A DNA stretch of 10,141 nucleotides from CBIFWW01 sp966186435 (lineage in GTDB: Bacteria > Pseudomonadota > Gammaproteobacteria > Enterobacterales > Enterobacteriaceae): the NCBI GenBank assembly GCA_966186435.1, contig CBIFWW010000123.1:1-10141 (forward strand), given 5' to 3'. The notes beneath the pieces were generated by a model. It did not search any database. It worked only from the letters and a program-made list of their open reading frames with translations, and was not told the origin of the DNA. Of the stretch, positions 1-6,350 are shown piece after piece; the first letter of the stretch is position 1; each line of letters opens with the position of its first letter. Made by a program: the position numbers and the translations under genes.

Positions 1-834
1 GGCCTTATCCTGGCAACACTGTACGCCTTGTATCAGGCTTATCATGGCATGGCACGGGTCGAGATGGGTATAAATCGGGCGACAGTCTCTGCTTATGTTT
101 ACGCTTCACTATCGCTGGCATTTATCTATAGCCTGTTTGTCACTGGCAAGCGCTGGGCCTATGTTGCAGCGTCCGGCTTTATATTAATTTCTTTTATTAT
201 TATCCTGCTGACGGGCACCCGTGCGGTAATGGGTTTATATTTTGTTTTATTGCTACTACTAACTCTTTATCATTTCCGCAAAATTCATATCAAATCCGCG
301 CTGGGATTAACCTGTGTAGTCATTGGGATTTGCGCCCTAAGCTATACCTCCTATATCAAACCAAAAATTGATCAGACTTATGTTGAGATCAATGATTTCC
401 AGAAAGGAAATGATGCGACCTCGCTCGGTGCACGTTTCTCTATGTGGAAGGTGGGTCTGGCAAATGGACTGGCTCACCCTGTAGGGCAATCTCTTGAAGA
501 TCGGGTGCAATGGACTAAAAGCTACGTTAAAAATAATCCTCATCTGGCCTCTTCGCTCACGTACATCAACGTACATTTGCATAATGAGTTTATTGAAAAG
601 TACTCATTACAAGGCATTCCTGGGGTAGTTGTTTTATTGTTCTTCTTTATCGCTCTGCTCACCAGTGCATTAAAAAAAGATAATGCCTTACTGCTTATCA
701 CTACGGTAATGCTACTACTGTTTGGCCTGACTGACGTCATTCTTTTAAGTTCTGAGGCAGTGATTTTTTATATAACACTGTTTGCATTAAGTACTTTGTG
801 CAACCGCCCAAAAAAGTATCTGAATAAGCAGTAA
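1..834 (+). CDS. waaL: O-antigen ligase, WaaL/Wzy_C family, 5'-truncated by the window edge
   Basis: The frame is open from base 1, so the 277 residues seen are the C-terminal part of a longer inner-membrane protein; the true start lies upstream. Visible are hydrophobic segments at about residues 32-46, 53-72, 78-92 and 100-118. A large periplasmic loop follows (about 120-205), then three more membrane segments (about 207-223, 228-249, 252-266) and a basic tail. The motif TGTRAVMG (71-78) resembles the Wzy_C signature. HLHNEFIE (192-199) matches the conserved histidine motif in the large periplasmic loop of WaaL ligases. The family transfers undecaprenyl-linked O antigen to lipid A-core at the periplasmic face. 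Location in a waa cluster supports ligase over Wzy polymerase, which shares the fold. The gene is visibly AT-richer than its neighbours, as is common for this variable gene. It ends just before a hairpin terminator. Confidence 0.82.
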   Translation, partial: GLILATLYALYQAYHGMARVEMGINRATVSAYVYASLSLAFIYSLFVTGKRWAYVAASGFILISFIIILLTGTRAVMGLYFVLLLLLTLYHFRKIHIKSALGLTCVVIGICALSYTSYIKPKIDQTYVEINDFQKGNDATSLGARFSMWKVGLANGLAHPVGQSLEDRVQWTKSYVKNNPHLASSLTYINVHLHNEFIEKYSLQGIPGVVVLLFFFIALLTSALKKDNALLLITTVMLLLFGLTDVILLSSEAVIFYITLFALSTLCNRPKKYLNKQ

Positions 835-836
835 AC

Positions 837-859
837 AACGCCGGTTAGCCGGCGTTTTT
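837..859 (+). terminator. Rho-independent terminator of waaL
   Basis: Eight base pairs are formed by AACGCCGG (837-844) and CCGGCGTT (849-856), with a TTAG loop and a run of five T (855-859). The stem starts two bases after the waaL stop codon. On the minus strand the same hairpin is followed only by GTTTAC, so it should act mainly on plus-strand transcription. The loop and right arm also encode the last residues and stop codon of the convergent wabN. Confidence 0.85.
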
Positions 860-1807
860 CTTTTGTTGATAAAACTCCGCCAATGTCATGCCCTGGGTAC
901 GTTGCGCCAACCAACTAAATAACTGTTCAAGATCCTGATAAAGCCCCTCTATTGCAGCCTCATCTTTAAACGTTGGACTGCCGCCAGGCATAAACTCAGA
1001 GGAGTGCAGCATAAACTCCACATAGTCATTACCCTGCTTCAAACATTGATTAGCTACGTCAATCATCTGCTGCGCATTGCCACCAGAAGGGCGCAGCCAG
1101 TTCACCGACGGGGAGCGGTATTTCCCGCGTATCCGGTCATAGCCGGTTTTTAACGTATTAAGCCAGCCAGAGTGTTTGTACTGAATGCTCATCGGCACTT
1201 CTAATAGTGCACTGCTGCCCGGCCGATTAATGGCATCCGCATCTATAAAGTAGGCATGGTCAGGAAAGTGTTGATAATCAGTCCCGCCATTCCCTTGAGG
1301 GGCACCCTTAGTGTTACGCCAGTTAATACGCGGCGTGACGGAACAATCGACCTGATAGCCTAATTCAATCAGCAGCTTTGCATACCGACTGTCGAAAGCC
1401 CAACGCCCTGAACGGTGGCTGAGCATTTTAGTCTGGAACGTTTCTTCCAGTAGCCGGGTCATAAATAGCACTTTTTCGCGAAGGATCTCGTCGGGGAATT
1501 CAATCAAATAAGGCTGCCAACGCCAGTCATCGCCGGTCAAATCATATTCAGGAGGGCTATTCCAGGCATGGAGGTGCATCCCTACTTCACCCGTCCCACG
1601 AGTAATCACATCCCGGGCGAAATCAATGTAAGCCGGATCAACCGCCATCTCATAATTAGTTAACCATACCGGTTTAAATTGATATCTTTCACAAAGTGAT
1701 TGAAAACGTGACAAAAAATTGGCGTTTTCGGTTTTAATTACCCGATGGTTTTGCCACAGGTTATCGCCTTCAGTATCGATGGTGATAATAAACGCTGGTT
1801 TGCTCAT
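845..1807 (-). CDS. wabN: LPS core GlcNAc deacetylase, WabN-like (NodB-type polysaccharide deacetylase fold)
   Basis: A 320-residue cytosolic protein without signal peptide or membrane segments. Deacetylase-type motifs occur in order: IITIDTEGD (residues 7-15, catalytic and metal-binding acids), GMHLHAW (76-82, metal-binding histidines), LSHRSGRWAFD (129-139) and a C-terminal histidine in FMLHSSEF (265-272). This layout and length match WabN of Klebsiella. That enzyme removes the acetyl group from the GlcNAc that WabH adds to the core, leaving GlcN. wabH is present downstream, which supports the pairing. The gene runs against both flanking genes, convergent with waaL and divergent from waaQ, so it must have its own promoter. 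The start ATG has only a weak GGAT ribosome binding site five bases upstream. Identity as a sugar deacetylase is secure; the exact substrate is inferred from family and context. Confidence 0.85.
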   Translation of the reverse strand: MSKPAFIITIDTEGDNLWQNHRVIKTENANFLSRFQSLCERYQFKPVWLTNYEMAVDPAYIDFARDVITRGTGEVGMHLHAWNSPPEYDLTGDDWRWQPYLIEFPDEILREKVLFMTRLLEETFQTKMLSHRSGRWAFDSRYAKLLIELGYQVDCSVTPRINWRNTKGAPQGNGGTDYQHFPDHAYFIDADAINRPGSSALLEVPMSIQYKHSGWLNTLKTGYDRIRGKYRSPSVNWLRPSGGNAQQMIDVANQCLKQGNDYVEFMLHSSEFMPGGSPTFKDEAAIEGLYQDLEQLFSWLAQRTQGMTLAEFYQQKKNAG

Positions 1808-1839
1808 GGTTATCCAGTAGGTCGAGGGATCCAGGCACT

Positions 1840-1869
1840 ATGTTACGCACTCTCAACTTGTTGAGTAAA
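1840..1869 (-). promoter_or_regulatory. Candidate promoter for wabN
   Basis: On the minus strand, TTTACT (1864-1869, 4 of 6 matches to the -35 consensus) is followed after 18 bp by TAACAT (1840-1845, 4 of 6 to the -10). It lies 32 bp upstream of the wabN start. Both elements are weak, and the call rests partly on the need for a promoter here. The spacer contains the palindrome at 1852-1865, so a protein bound there would cover the promoter. Confidence 0.35.
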
Positions 1870-1876
1870 TATTTAC
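1852..1876. repeat. Two abutting palindromes in the wabN-waaQ divergent region (operator-like)
   Basis: CTCAAC-TT-GTTGAG (1852-1865) is a 6-bp inverted repeat with a two-base centre. GTAAATATTTAC (1865-1876) is a perfect 12-bp palindrome sharing base 1865 with the first. They sit between divergently transcribed genes and overlap the candidate wabN promoter, a typical position for operators. No regulator is recognised from the sequences, and there is no T run that would make either a terminator. Confidence 0.5.
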
Positions 1877-1905
1877 CAGGAAAAAGCCTACATTGAGGAG
1901 AATTG

Positions 1906-1962
1906 ATGCAACCCGCCACCATGTCTATTAGAATTACAGGCATACCGAATCCGGCAAGATGA
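1906..1962 (+). CDS. Candidate 18-residue leader ORF translationally coupled to waaQ
   Basis: The ORF starts at ATG 1906, five bases after an excellent GAGGAG ribosome binding site (1895-1900). It encodes MQPATMSIRITGIPNPAR and stops with TGA at 1960-1962. That stop overlaps the waaQ ATG (1959-1961) in an ATGA junction, the same arrangement as at waaQ/wabG and waaE/coaD. waaQ itself has no good ribosome binding site, so ribosomes ending the leader could start waaQ. It is in a different frame from waaQ, so it is not an N-terminal extension. The peptide has no recognisable family, no run of a single amino acid typical of attenuators, and no transmembrane segment. It may be a coupling device only, or chance. 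Confidence 0.45.
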   Translation: MQPATMSIRITGIPNPAR

Positions 1963-3029
1963 CGATGAATAACACACTTAACACGTCCCATTTACGCATC
2001 CTATTGATTAAGTTACGTCATCATGGCGACATGCTTCTGACCACACCTGTTATCAACTCTTTACATCAGCATTGGCCCAATGCTCAAATTGATGTCCTGT
2101 TGTATGAAGAGACCCGCGACATGCTGGCGGCGCACCCGGATATTCATCACATCTATGGTATCGATCGCAAATGGAAACAGCTCGGTACCCGTGAGCATTT
2201 GCGCCAAGAGTGGCAACTTCTGAAAACGCTCCGTGGCCGCCATTATGATGTAGTGTTAAATCTTGCCGATCAGTGGCGCAGCGCTGTGATCACTCGCTTT
2301 AGTGGGGCGCCCAAACGGATTGGTTTTGACTTCAATAAACGCAAAGGCTTTATCTGGCAGCACTGCCACACCGAGTTGGCTCCGGTTACAGCCCATAAGC
2401 AGATGCATACCGTCGAACAAAACCTTTCTATTTTGGCTCCGCTGGATGTCCCTGCAGTAACTAAAGTCTCCATGAGTTATAGCGCCGAAGACTGGCAAAA
2501 TGTGCAACAGAAATTGCTCGCCCACAATATTATCGGGCGCTTTATGGTGGTCCAACCCACCTCACGTTGGTTCTTCAAATGTTGGGATGAAGGGAAAATG
2601 GCGCAGACCATCACCGCACTCCAGCAGGATGGTAATACGATTGTCGTGACCGCCGGGCCGGATAAGAAAGAACGTGCCATGGTAGAGACTATTCTGGCCG
2701 CTTGTCCGCCAGAGCGGGTTATTTCTCTGGCTGGCCTTTTGACCCTGCGGCAACTGGGCGCACTTATCGATCATGCTTCGCTATTTGTCGGGGTAGATTC
2801 CGTGCCGATGCATATGGCCGCAGCACTGCAAACCCCTTGTGTGGCGTTATTTGGCCCCTCCAAGCTCACTTACTGGCGCCCCTGGCAGGTGAAGGGCGAA
2901 GTCATCTGGGCTGGCGATTACGGCCCGTTGCCTGAACCTGATGCGGTTGATACCCATACCAAAGAACGTTATCTGGATGCCATTCCCGTTGAACGGGTGG
3001 TCGGTGCAGCAAGGAAATGCCTACTATGA
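1959..3029 (+). CDS. waaQ: LPS core heptosyltransferase III, WaaQ (GT9 family)
   Basis: A 356-residue cytosolic or membrane-associated GT9 enzyme. The N-terminal motif ILLIKLRHHGDMLLTTPVI (residues 14-32) holds the conserved acidic residue D24. The C-terminal nucleotide-heptose site is around residues 275-305 (FVGVDSVPMHMAAA, then CVALFGPS). NLADQW, IGFDF and MHTVEQNLSIL are shared with E. coli WaaQ, which separates it from WaaC and WaaF. The reaction adds the branching L-glycero-D-manno-heptose (HepIII) to HepII of the inner core. The start is taken at ATG 1959, which overlaps the TGA of a short leader ORF; ATG 1965 in the same frame is possible. Neither has a strong ribosome binding site. 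No ops/JUMPstart motif (GGCGGTAG) for RfaH was found in the upstream gap. It is the first gene of the waaQ-wabG-wabH array and overlaps wabG by four bases. Confidence 0.93.
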   Translation: MTMNNTLNTSHLRILLIKLRHHGDMLLTTPVINSLHQHWPNAQIDVLLYEETRDMLAAHPDIHHIYGIDRKWKQLGTREHLRQEWQLLKTLRGRHYDVVLNLADQWRSAVITRFSGAPKRIGFDFNKRKGFIWQHCHTELAPVTAHKQMHTVEQNLSILAPLDVPAVTKVSMSYSAEDWQNVQQKLLAHNIIGRFMVVQPTSRWFFKCWDEGKMAQTITALQQDGNTIVVTAGPDKKERAMVETILAACPPERVISLAGLLTLRQLGALIDHASLFVGVDSVPMHMAAALQTPCVALFGPSKLTYWRPWQVKGEVIWAGDYGPLPEPDAVDTHTKERYLDAIPVERVVGAARKCLL

Positions 3030-4153
3030 AAAAACATCGCCTTGCCATTGTCAGGCAAAAGTACCGCCCGGACGGCGGTGCAGAGCGCTTCGTCTCCCGC
3101 GCCTTAACCGCGCTCAGTAATCAGGATTTGGAACTGAATGTCATCACTCGCCAATGGCAGGGTGAGAAGCAAGATAATTGGCATATCCACATTTGCAACC
3201 CCGCCAAATGGGGGCGAATCAGTCGTGAACGCGGGTTTGCCCATGCCGCCCGCCAGCTTTGGCAATCGGAGCAATTCGACATCGTACAAAGCCATGAACG
3301 CATTGCCGGCTGTGATATTTACCGTGCAGGTGACGGCGTGCACCGCCGTTGGCTACTCCAGCGCCAGCGTATTCTCCCAGGGTGGCGTGGAAAGCTGTTG
3401 ATGATGGATCGGTACCATCGCTATGTCATGGCTGCTGAGCGGGCGATGTATCAGGCATCAGAGTTAAAAGCCGTTATTTGCAATGCCCAAATGGTCAAAA
3501 ACGAAATCATTGAAGATTTTGGTATTGACGCAAAAAAAATACATGTAATTTATAATTCAATTGATTCCAGCCGTTTCGTTCCGGCGCAGGCTGCTGAAAG
3601 AGCGGTTTTACGTCACAAGCTGGGTATTCCTGATAATGCGGTAGTAATGTGCTTTGTCGGGTCAGGGTTTGAACGAAAAGGCCTTGCGACAGCAATAAAA
3701 GCCCTTTCAGGCACCGATCGTTATCTGCTGGTAGTAGGCCAGGATAAAGCGGAAACCCAGTATAAAGCGCTGGCAAAATCAGAAGGCTGTGGCGATCGCG
3801 TCTATTTTTGTGGTGTACAGAAAGAAACCCTGTCCTTTTATCAGGCGGCGGATGCCTTACTGCTCCCCACATTGTACGATCCGTTCCCCAATGTGATTCT
3901 GGAAGCCATGGCCTGTGGCCTGCCGGTCATCACCTCCACTACCTGTGGGGGGGCGGAATTTATTGAGCAAGGCATTAATGGCTTCGTATGCGATGCGTTA
4001 GATGTTATCAGCATACGTGATGCTATTATGACCATTGCAGCGCTAAATATTAATAACCAAATGGGCACGGCTGCCCGCCAAAAAGTCATGGAAGCGACCC
4101 CGGAGCGGCTCTCTAGCCAGCTCACCAAGCTTTATCAAACTTTATTGGATTAA
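3026..4153 (+). CDS. wabG: LPS core galacturonosyltransferase, WabG-like (GT4, WaaG superfamily)
   Basis: A 375-residue GT-B glycosyltransferase. The N-terminal block RQKYRPDGGAERFVSRAL and the segment QSHERIAGCDIYRAGDGVHRRWL are characteristic of Klebsiella/Serratia WabG and differ from E. coli WaaG. The donor-site motif is DPFPNVILE (residues 285-293), a variant of the GT4 EX7E motif with Asp in the first position. WabG transfers galacturonic acid to HepII of the inner core; this role is known from Klebsiella and inferred here. The start is ATG 3026, overlapping the waaQ stop (ATGA), with AAGGA at 3011-3015. The in-frame ATG at 3017 lies only one base after that AAGGA and is unlikely. Two homopolymers lie in frame: eight A (3532-3539) and seven G (3947-3953). 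The 60 bases 3501-3560 are about 23% G+C by hand count. Confidence 0.88.
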   Translation: MKKHRLAIVRQKYRPDGGAERFVSRALTALSNQDLELNVITRQWQGEKQDNWHIHICNPAKWGRISRERGFAHAARQLWQSEQFDIVQSHERIAGCDIYRAGDGVHRRWLLQRQRILPGWRGKLLMMDRYHRYVMAAERAMYQASELKAVICNAQMVKNEIIEDFGIDAKKIHVIYNSIDSSRFVPAQAAERAVLRHKLGIPDNAVVMCFVGSGFERKGLATAIKALSGTDRYLLVVGQDKAETQYKALAKSEGCGDRVYFCGVQKETLSFYQAADALLLPTLYDPFPNVILEAMACGLPVITSTTCGGAEFIEQGINGFVCDALDVISIRDAIMTIAALNINNQMGTAARQKVMEATPERLSSQLTKLYQTLLD

Positions 4154-5256
4154 TGATGCGCATCCTGATGATTATTGATGGTTTACCTGGAGGCGGTGCT
4201 GAGAAAACAGTGCTGACGCTCTCTCGTGGGTTAGTAGCAATGGGCCATCAAATTTCACTGTTTTCACTGCGTAACGTATGTGATTACACGTTGCCTGATG
4301 GCGTCGATTATCAGGTCATTGAGGACCGCTGCAAAAGCCCATGGCGTAAGCTAACGGAGCTGGCCCGCCGTGCCCAGTTGCTGGATAATGCTATTGAAAA
4401 GGCTCAGGAGGAAGGGGCATTTGATATCGTCTTCTCCCATCTGCATAAAACAGACCGTATTGTGGCCCGCACCCGTGCAGTTCCACGTGAGAAGATCTGG
4501 TATTGCGTACACGGGATGTTTTCGTTCTCCTATTTGCGTCACCGCCGTGGGTTATCCCGTTGGTTAAAGCGCTCCAAAATCCGTAATATCTACCGGAACA
4601 GCCAAGTTGTCGCCGTTTCTGCCGCTGTATTGAATGATTTAGTTAAAAACCTGGGTATCCGTTTAAGCCGTCAGGCAGTGATTCACAACCCCTTTGATAT
4701 CGCCAGAATTCAGCGGCTTTCTCAGGAACCCTGTGAAATTCAGGACCAGAATTACATCATCCATGTGGGTCGTTTCCATGAGCATAAGCGCCATGATCGG
4801 CTGCTGCGGGCCTTTGCCAAAAGCCATATTCCGGCCAAATTAGTGATGATGGGCAATGGGGAAGATAAGCAACTCGAACCATTAAAAGCGCTGGCTGACG
4901 AACTGGGCATTCGCGACCGTATTGAGCTGCGTAATTTTGTGCCTAACCCTTATCCCCTGATTAAAAATGCCGGTTTATTGGTATTGAGTTCCGATTGCGA
5001 AGGGTTTGGTAATGTTCTGGTTGAAGCCATTATTTGCCGTACCCCGGCAGTCAGTACACGCTGCCCCGGCGGGCCTTCAGAAATACTCACCGGTAAGCTT
5101 TCTCGCGGCTTAAGTGGGATGAGCGATGACGAACTGGCACAGACCATGAATGATATCTGGCATAATCCCCCCGCTATCGATAGTAGCAATATTACCGCTT
5201 ACGGTATTGAGGCCATTTGCCATCAATACATTGCGCTGGCAGACACTAATAAGTAA
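4153..5256 (+). CDS. wabH: LPS core N-acetylglucosaminyltransferase, WabH-like (GT4)
   Basis: A 367-residue GT-B enzyme of family GT4. The N-terminus ILMIIDGLPGGGAEKTVL carries the glycine-rich acceptor-side loop. The C-terminal half has IIHVGRFHEHKRHDRLL and the donor-site EX7E motif EGFGNVLVE (residues 283-291), followed by PGGPSEIL. In Klebsiella, WabH adds GlcNAc to the WabG-linked galacturonic acid, and WabN then deacetylates it. The presence of wabG immediately upstream and wabN nearby supports that assignment over other GT4 enzymes. The start ATG 4153 overlaps the wabG stop (TAATG); a second ATG at 4156 is equally possible, and neither has a clear ribosome binding site, which fits translational coupling. 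The exact sugar is inferred from family and context. Confidence 0.82.
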   Translation: MMRILMIIDGLPGGGAEKTVLTLSRGLVAMGHQISLFSLRNVCDYTLPDGVDYQVIEDRCKSPWRKLTELARRAQLLDNAIEKAQEEGAFDIVFSHLHKTDRIVARTRAVPREKIWYCVHGMFSFSYLRHRRGLSRWLKRSKIRNIYRNSQVVAVSAAVLNDLVKNLGIRLSRQAVIHNPFDIARIQRLSQEPCEIQDQNYIIHVGRFHEHKRHDRLLRAFAKSHIPAKLVMMGNGEDKQLEPLKALADELGIRDRIELRNFVPNPYPLIKNAGLLVLSSDCEGFGNVLVEAIICRTPAVSTRCPGGPSEILTGKLSRGLSGMSDDELAQTMNDIWHNPPAIDSSNITAYGIEAICHQYIALADTNK

Positions 5257-5267
5257 TCAGGTATTTT

Positions 5268-6263
5268 ATGCAACACCCTACCTCCCCACTGCTAAGCGTG
5301 GTGGTTGCCGTCTATAACGGCGAAGTTTTTCTGGATCAGTTCTTCTCTTGCCTGGTTGCCCAGAATATTGACAGCATGGAAGTGATCATTGTGAATGATG
5401 GTTCCACCGATAACTCCATGCAAATTGTTGAGAAATGGCGTAGTCAGTTGCCGCAAATGCAAGTCATTGAGCAGGAAAATGGCGGGGTGTCCGTTGCCCG
5501 TAATACCGGCCTGGCTGTGGCAACCGGCCAGTATCTCTCCTTCCCGGATATTGATGATTACTTTAAGCCGGGCATGTACCAGCGCCAGTTGGATCTAGCC
5601 TTGGAAAATAATTTGGATGTAGTGACCTGCAACGGTAATTATGTGTGGGAGAATGATAAAAAACCCTCGCGCCCCATATTCCCGGAAGACAAATTGCCGT
5701 CCACTGGGGTGATGGCTGGCCCCGCATGGTTAAAAATGGCGCTGGATTCCCGCAAGTTCCTACATGTCACTTGGCTTAACCTGTACCGCCACGACTTTAT
5801 TCGCCAGCATAACTTCCATTTCGAACCCGGCCTGCGGCACCAGGACATTCCCTGGACCACTGAAGTATTATTAGCGGCCCAGCGGGTGCAATACACCAGC
5901 GAAAGGTTTTACGATTACTATATCCACTCCGCGTCGGTGTCACATATGCCCGACAATGACGATACCTTTATCCGCTCCGCCCGCCATTATATGAAGATCT
6001 TGGAAATGCTGGATGCCATCAACCAGCGCTATTTGGAATCCGTCAAAGGCATTTCCGCCTGCCATTGGCAAATTGCCAAAGAAGGCTTGGGGATTATCCA
6101 TACCTTCGACAATATGAAGGACCCGCGTAAGAAAGCTGAAATTGTCCGCGAGTTCTTCGACCGCGGGATCTGGCAGCTCATCTGGAAGAGCGCAAAAAGC
6201 CCACGTCTACGCTGGCGTTTGGGGCGCCGCTACTTCCGATTGAAGCGATATATCCGCGGTTAG
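5268..6263 (+). CDS. waaH: Family 2 glycosyltransferase, WaaH/YibD-like, probable hexuronic acid transferase to HepIII
   Basis: A 331-residue GT2 enzyme. The GT-A nucleotide-binding start LSVVVAVYNG (9-18), VNDGSTDNS (42-50) and the metal-binding acids in FPDIDD (92-97) are clear. The middle region STGVMAGPAWLKMALDSRK, the tryptophan/histidine stretch after it and GLRHQDIPWTTE (188-199) closely follow E. coli WaaH (YibD), which adds glucuronic acid to HepIII. The Klebsiella WabO galacturonosyltransferase also acts on HepIII. Since waaQ, which makes HepIII, lies in the same array, a uronic acid transferase acting after WaaQ is the best inference; the precise sugar is open. The gene starts 11 bases after wabH with CAGG at 5258-5261 as ribosome binding site. 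E. coli waaH stands apart from the waa cluster and is phosphate-regulated; here it is inside the array and no Pho box is seen. Confidence 0.72.
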   Translation: MQHPTSPLLSVVVAVYNGEVFLDQFFSCLVAQNIDSMEVIIVNDGSTDNSMQIVEKWRSQLPQMQVIEQENGGVSVARNTGLAVATGQYLSFPDIDDYFKPGMYQRQLDLALENNLDVVTCNGNYVWENDKKPSRPIFPEDKLPSTGVMAGPAWLKMALDSRKFLHVTWLNLYRHDFIRQHNFHFEPGLRHQDIPWTTEVLLAAQRVQYTSERFYDYYIHSASVSHMPDNDDTFIRSARHYMKILEMLDAINQRYLESVKGISACHWQIAKEGLGIIHTFDNMKDPRKKAEIVREFFDRGIWQLIWKSAKSPRLRWRLGRRYFRLKRYIRG

Positions 6264-6264
6264 T

Positions 6265-6343
6265 CATCCGAATCGCCAAAGGGATAGATTTAAGCAGTCT
6301 AAATGCATAGAATTTACCCGTAGAAACTATAAAAAATCGGATG
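6265..6343. repeat. Inverted repeat flanking the waaH-like/waaA gap
   Basis: CATCCGA (6265-6271) is the exact complement of TCGGATG (6337-6343), enclosing 65 bases. The right arm covers the only possible ribosome binding bases (GGAT, 6339-6342) ahead of the waaA TTG start. If the arms pair in a read-through mRNA, waaA translation could be reduced. Seven base pairs over a 65-base loop is weak, so chance is likely. Confidence 0.3.
6308..6333 (+). promoter_or_regulatory. Candidate -10 elements for a waaA-waaE-coaD promoter
   Basis: The 87-bp gap before waaA is AT-rich. It has two -10-like hexamers, TAGAAT (6308-6313) and TATAAA (6328-6333), each 5 of 6 matches. The best -35 for the first is TAGATT (6285-6290, spacer 17), which is poor, and none is visible for the second. 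waaA has its own promoter in E. coli, so one is expected here. No terminator was found in the gap, so read-through from the waaQ array is also possible. Confidence 0.3.
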
Positions 6344-6350
6344 TTTACTC

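Noticed and set aside
1808..1958. ops/JUMPstart element for RfaH upstream of waaQ
   Set aside because: No GGCGGTAG or close match was found on either strand; a GGTGGCGGG stretch on the minus strand is not a match.
1770..1991. Minus-strand 73-codon open frame spanning the wabN-waaQ gap
   Set aside because: It overlaps the wabN start in another frame, has no ribosome binding site, and crosses the leader ORF and waaQ start.
3017..3025. Earlier ATG for wabG
   Set aside because: It lies one base after the AAGGA sequence, too close to be used; ATG 3026 overlaps the waaQ stop and fits the family start.
3507..3872. 121-codon open frame antisense to wabG
   Set aside because: The composition follows the wabG codons, no family is recognisable, and the wabG frame is well supported.
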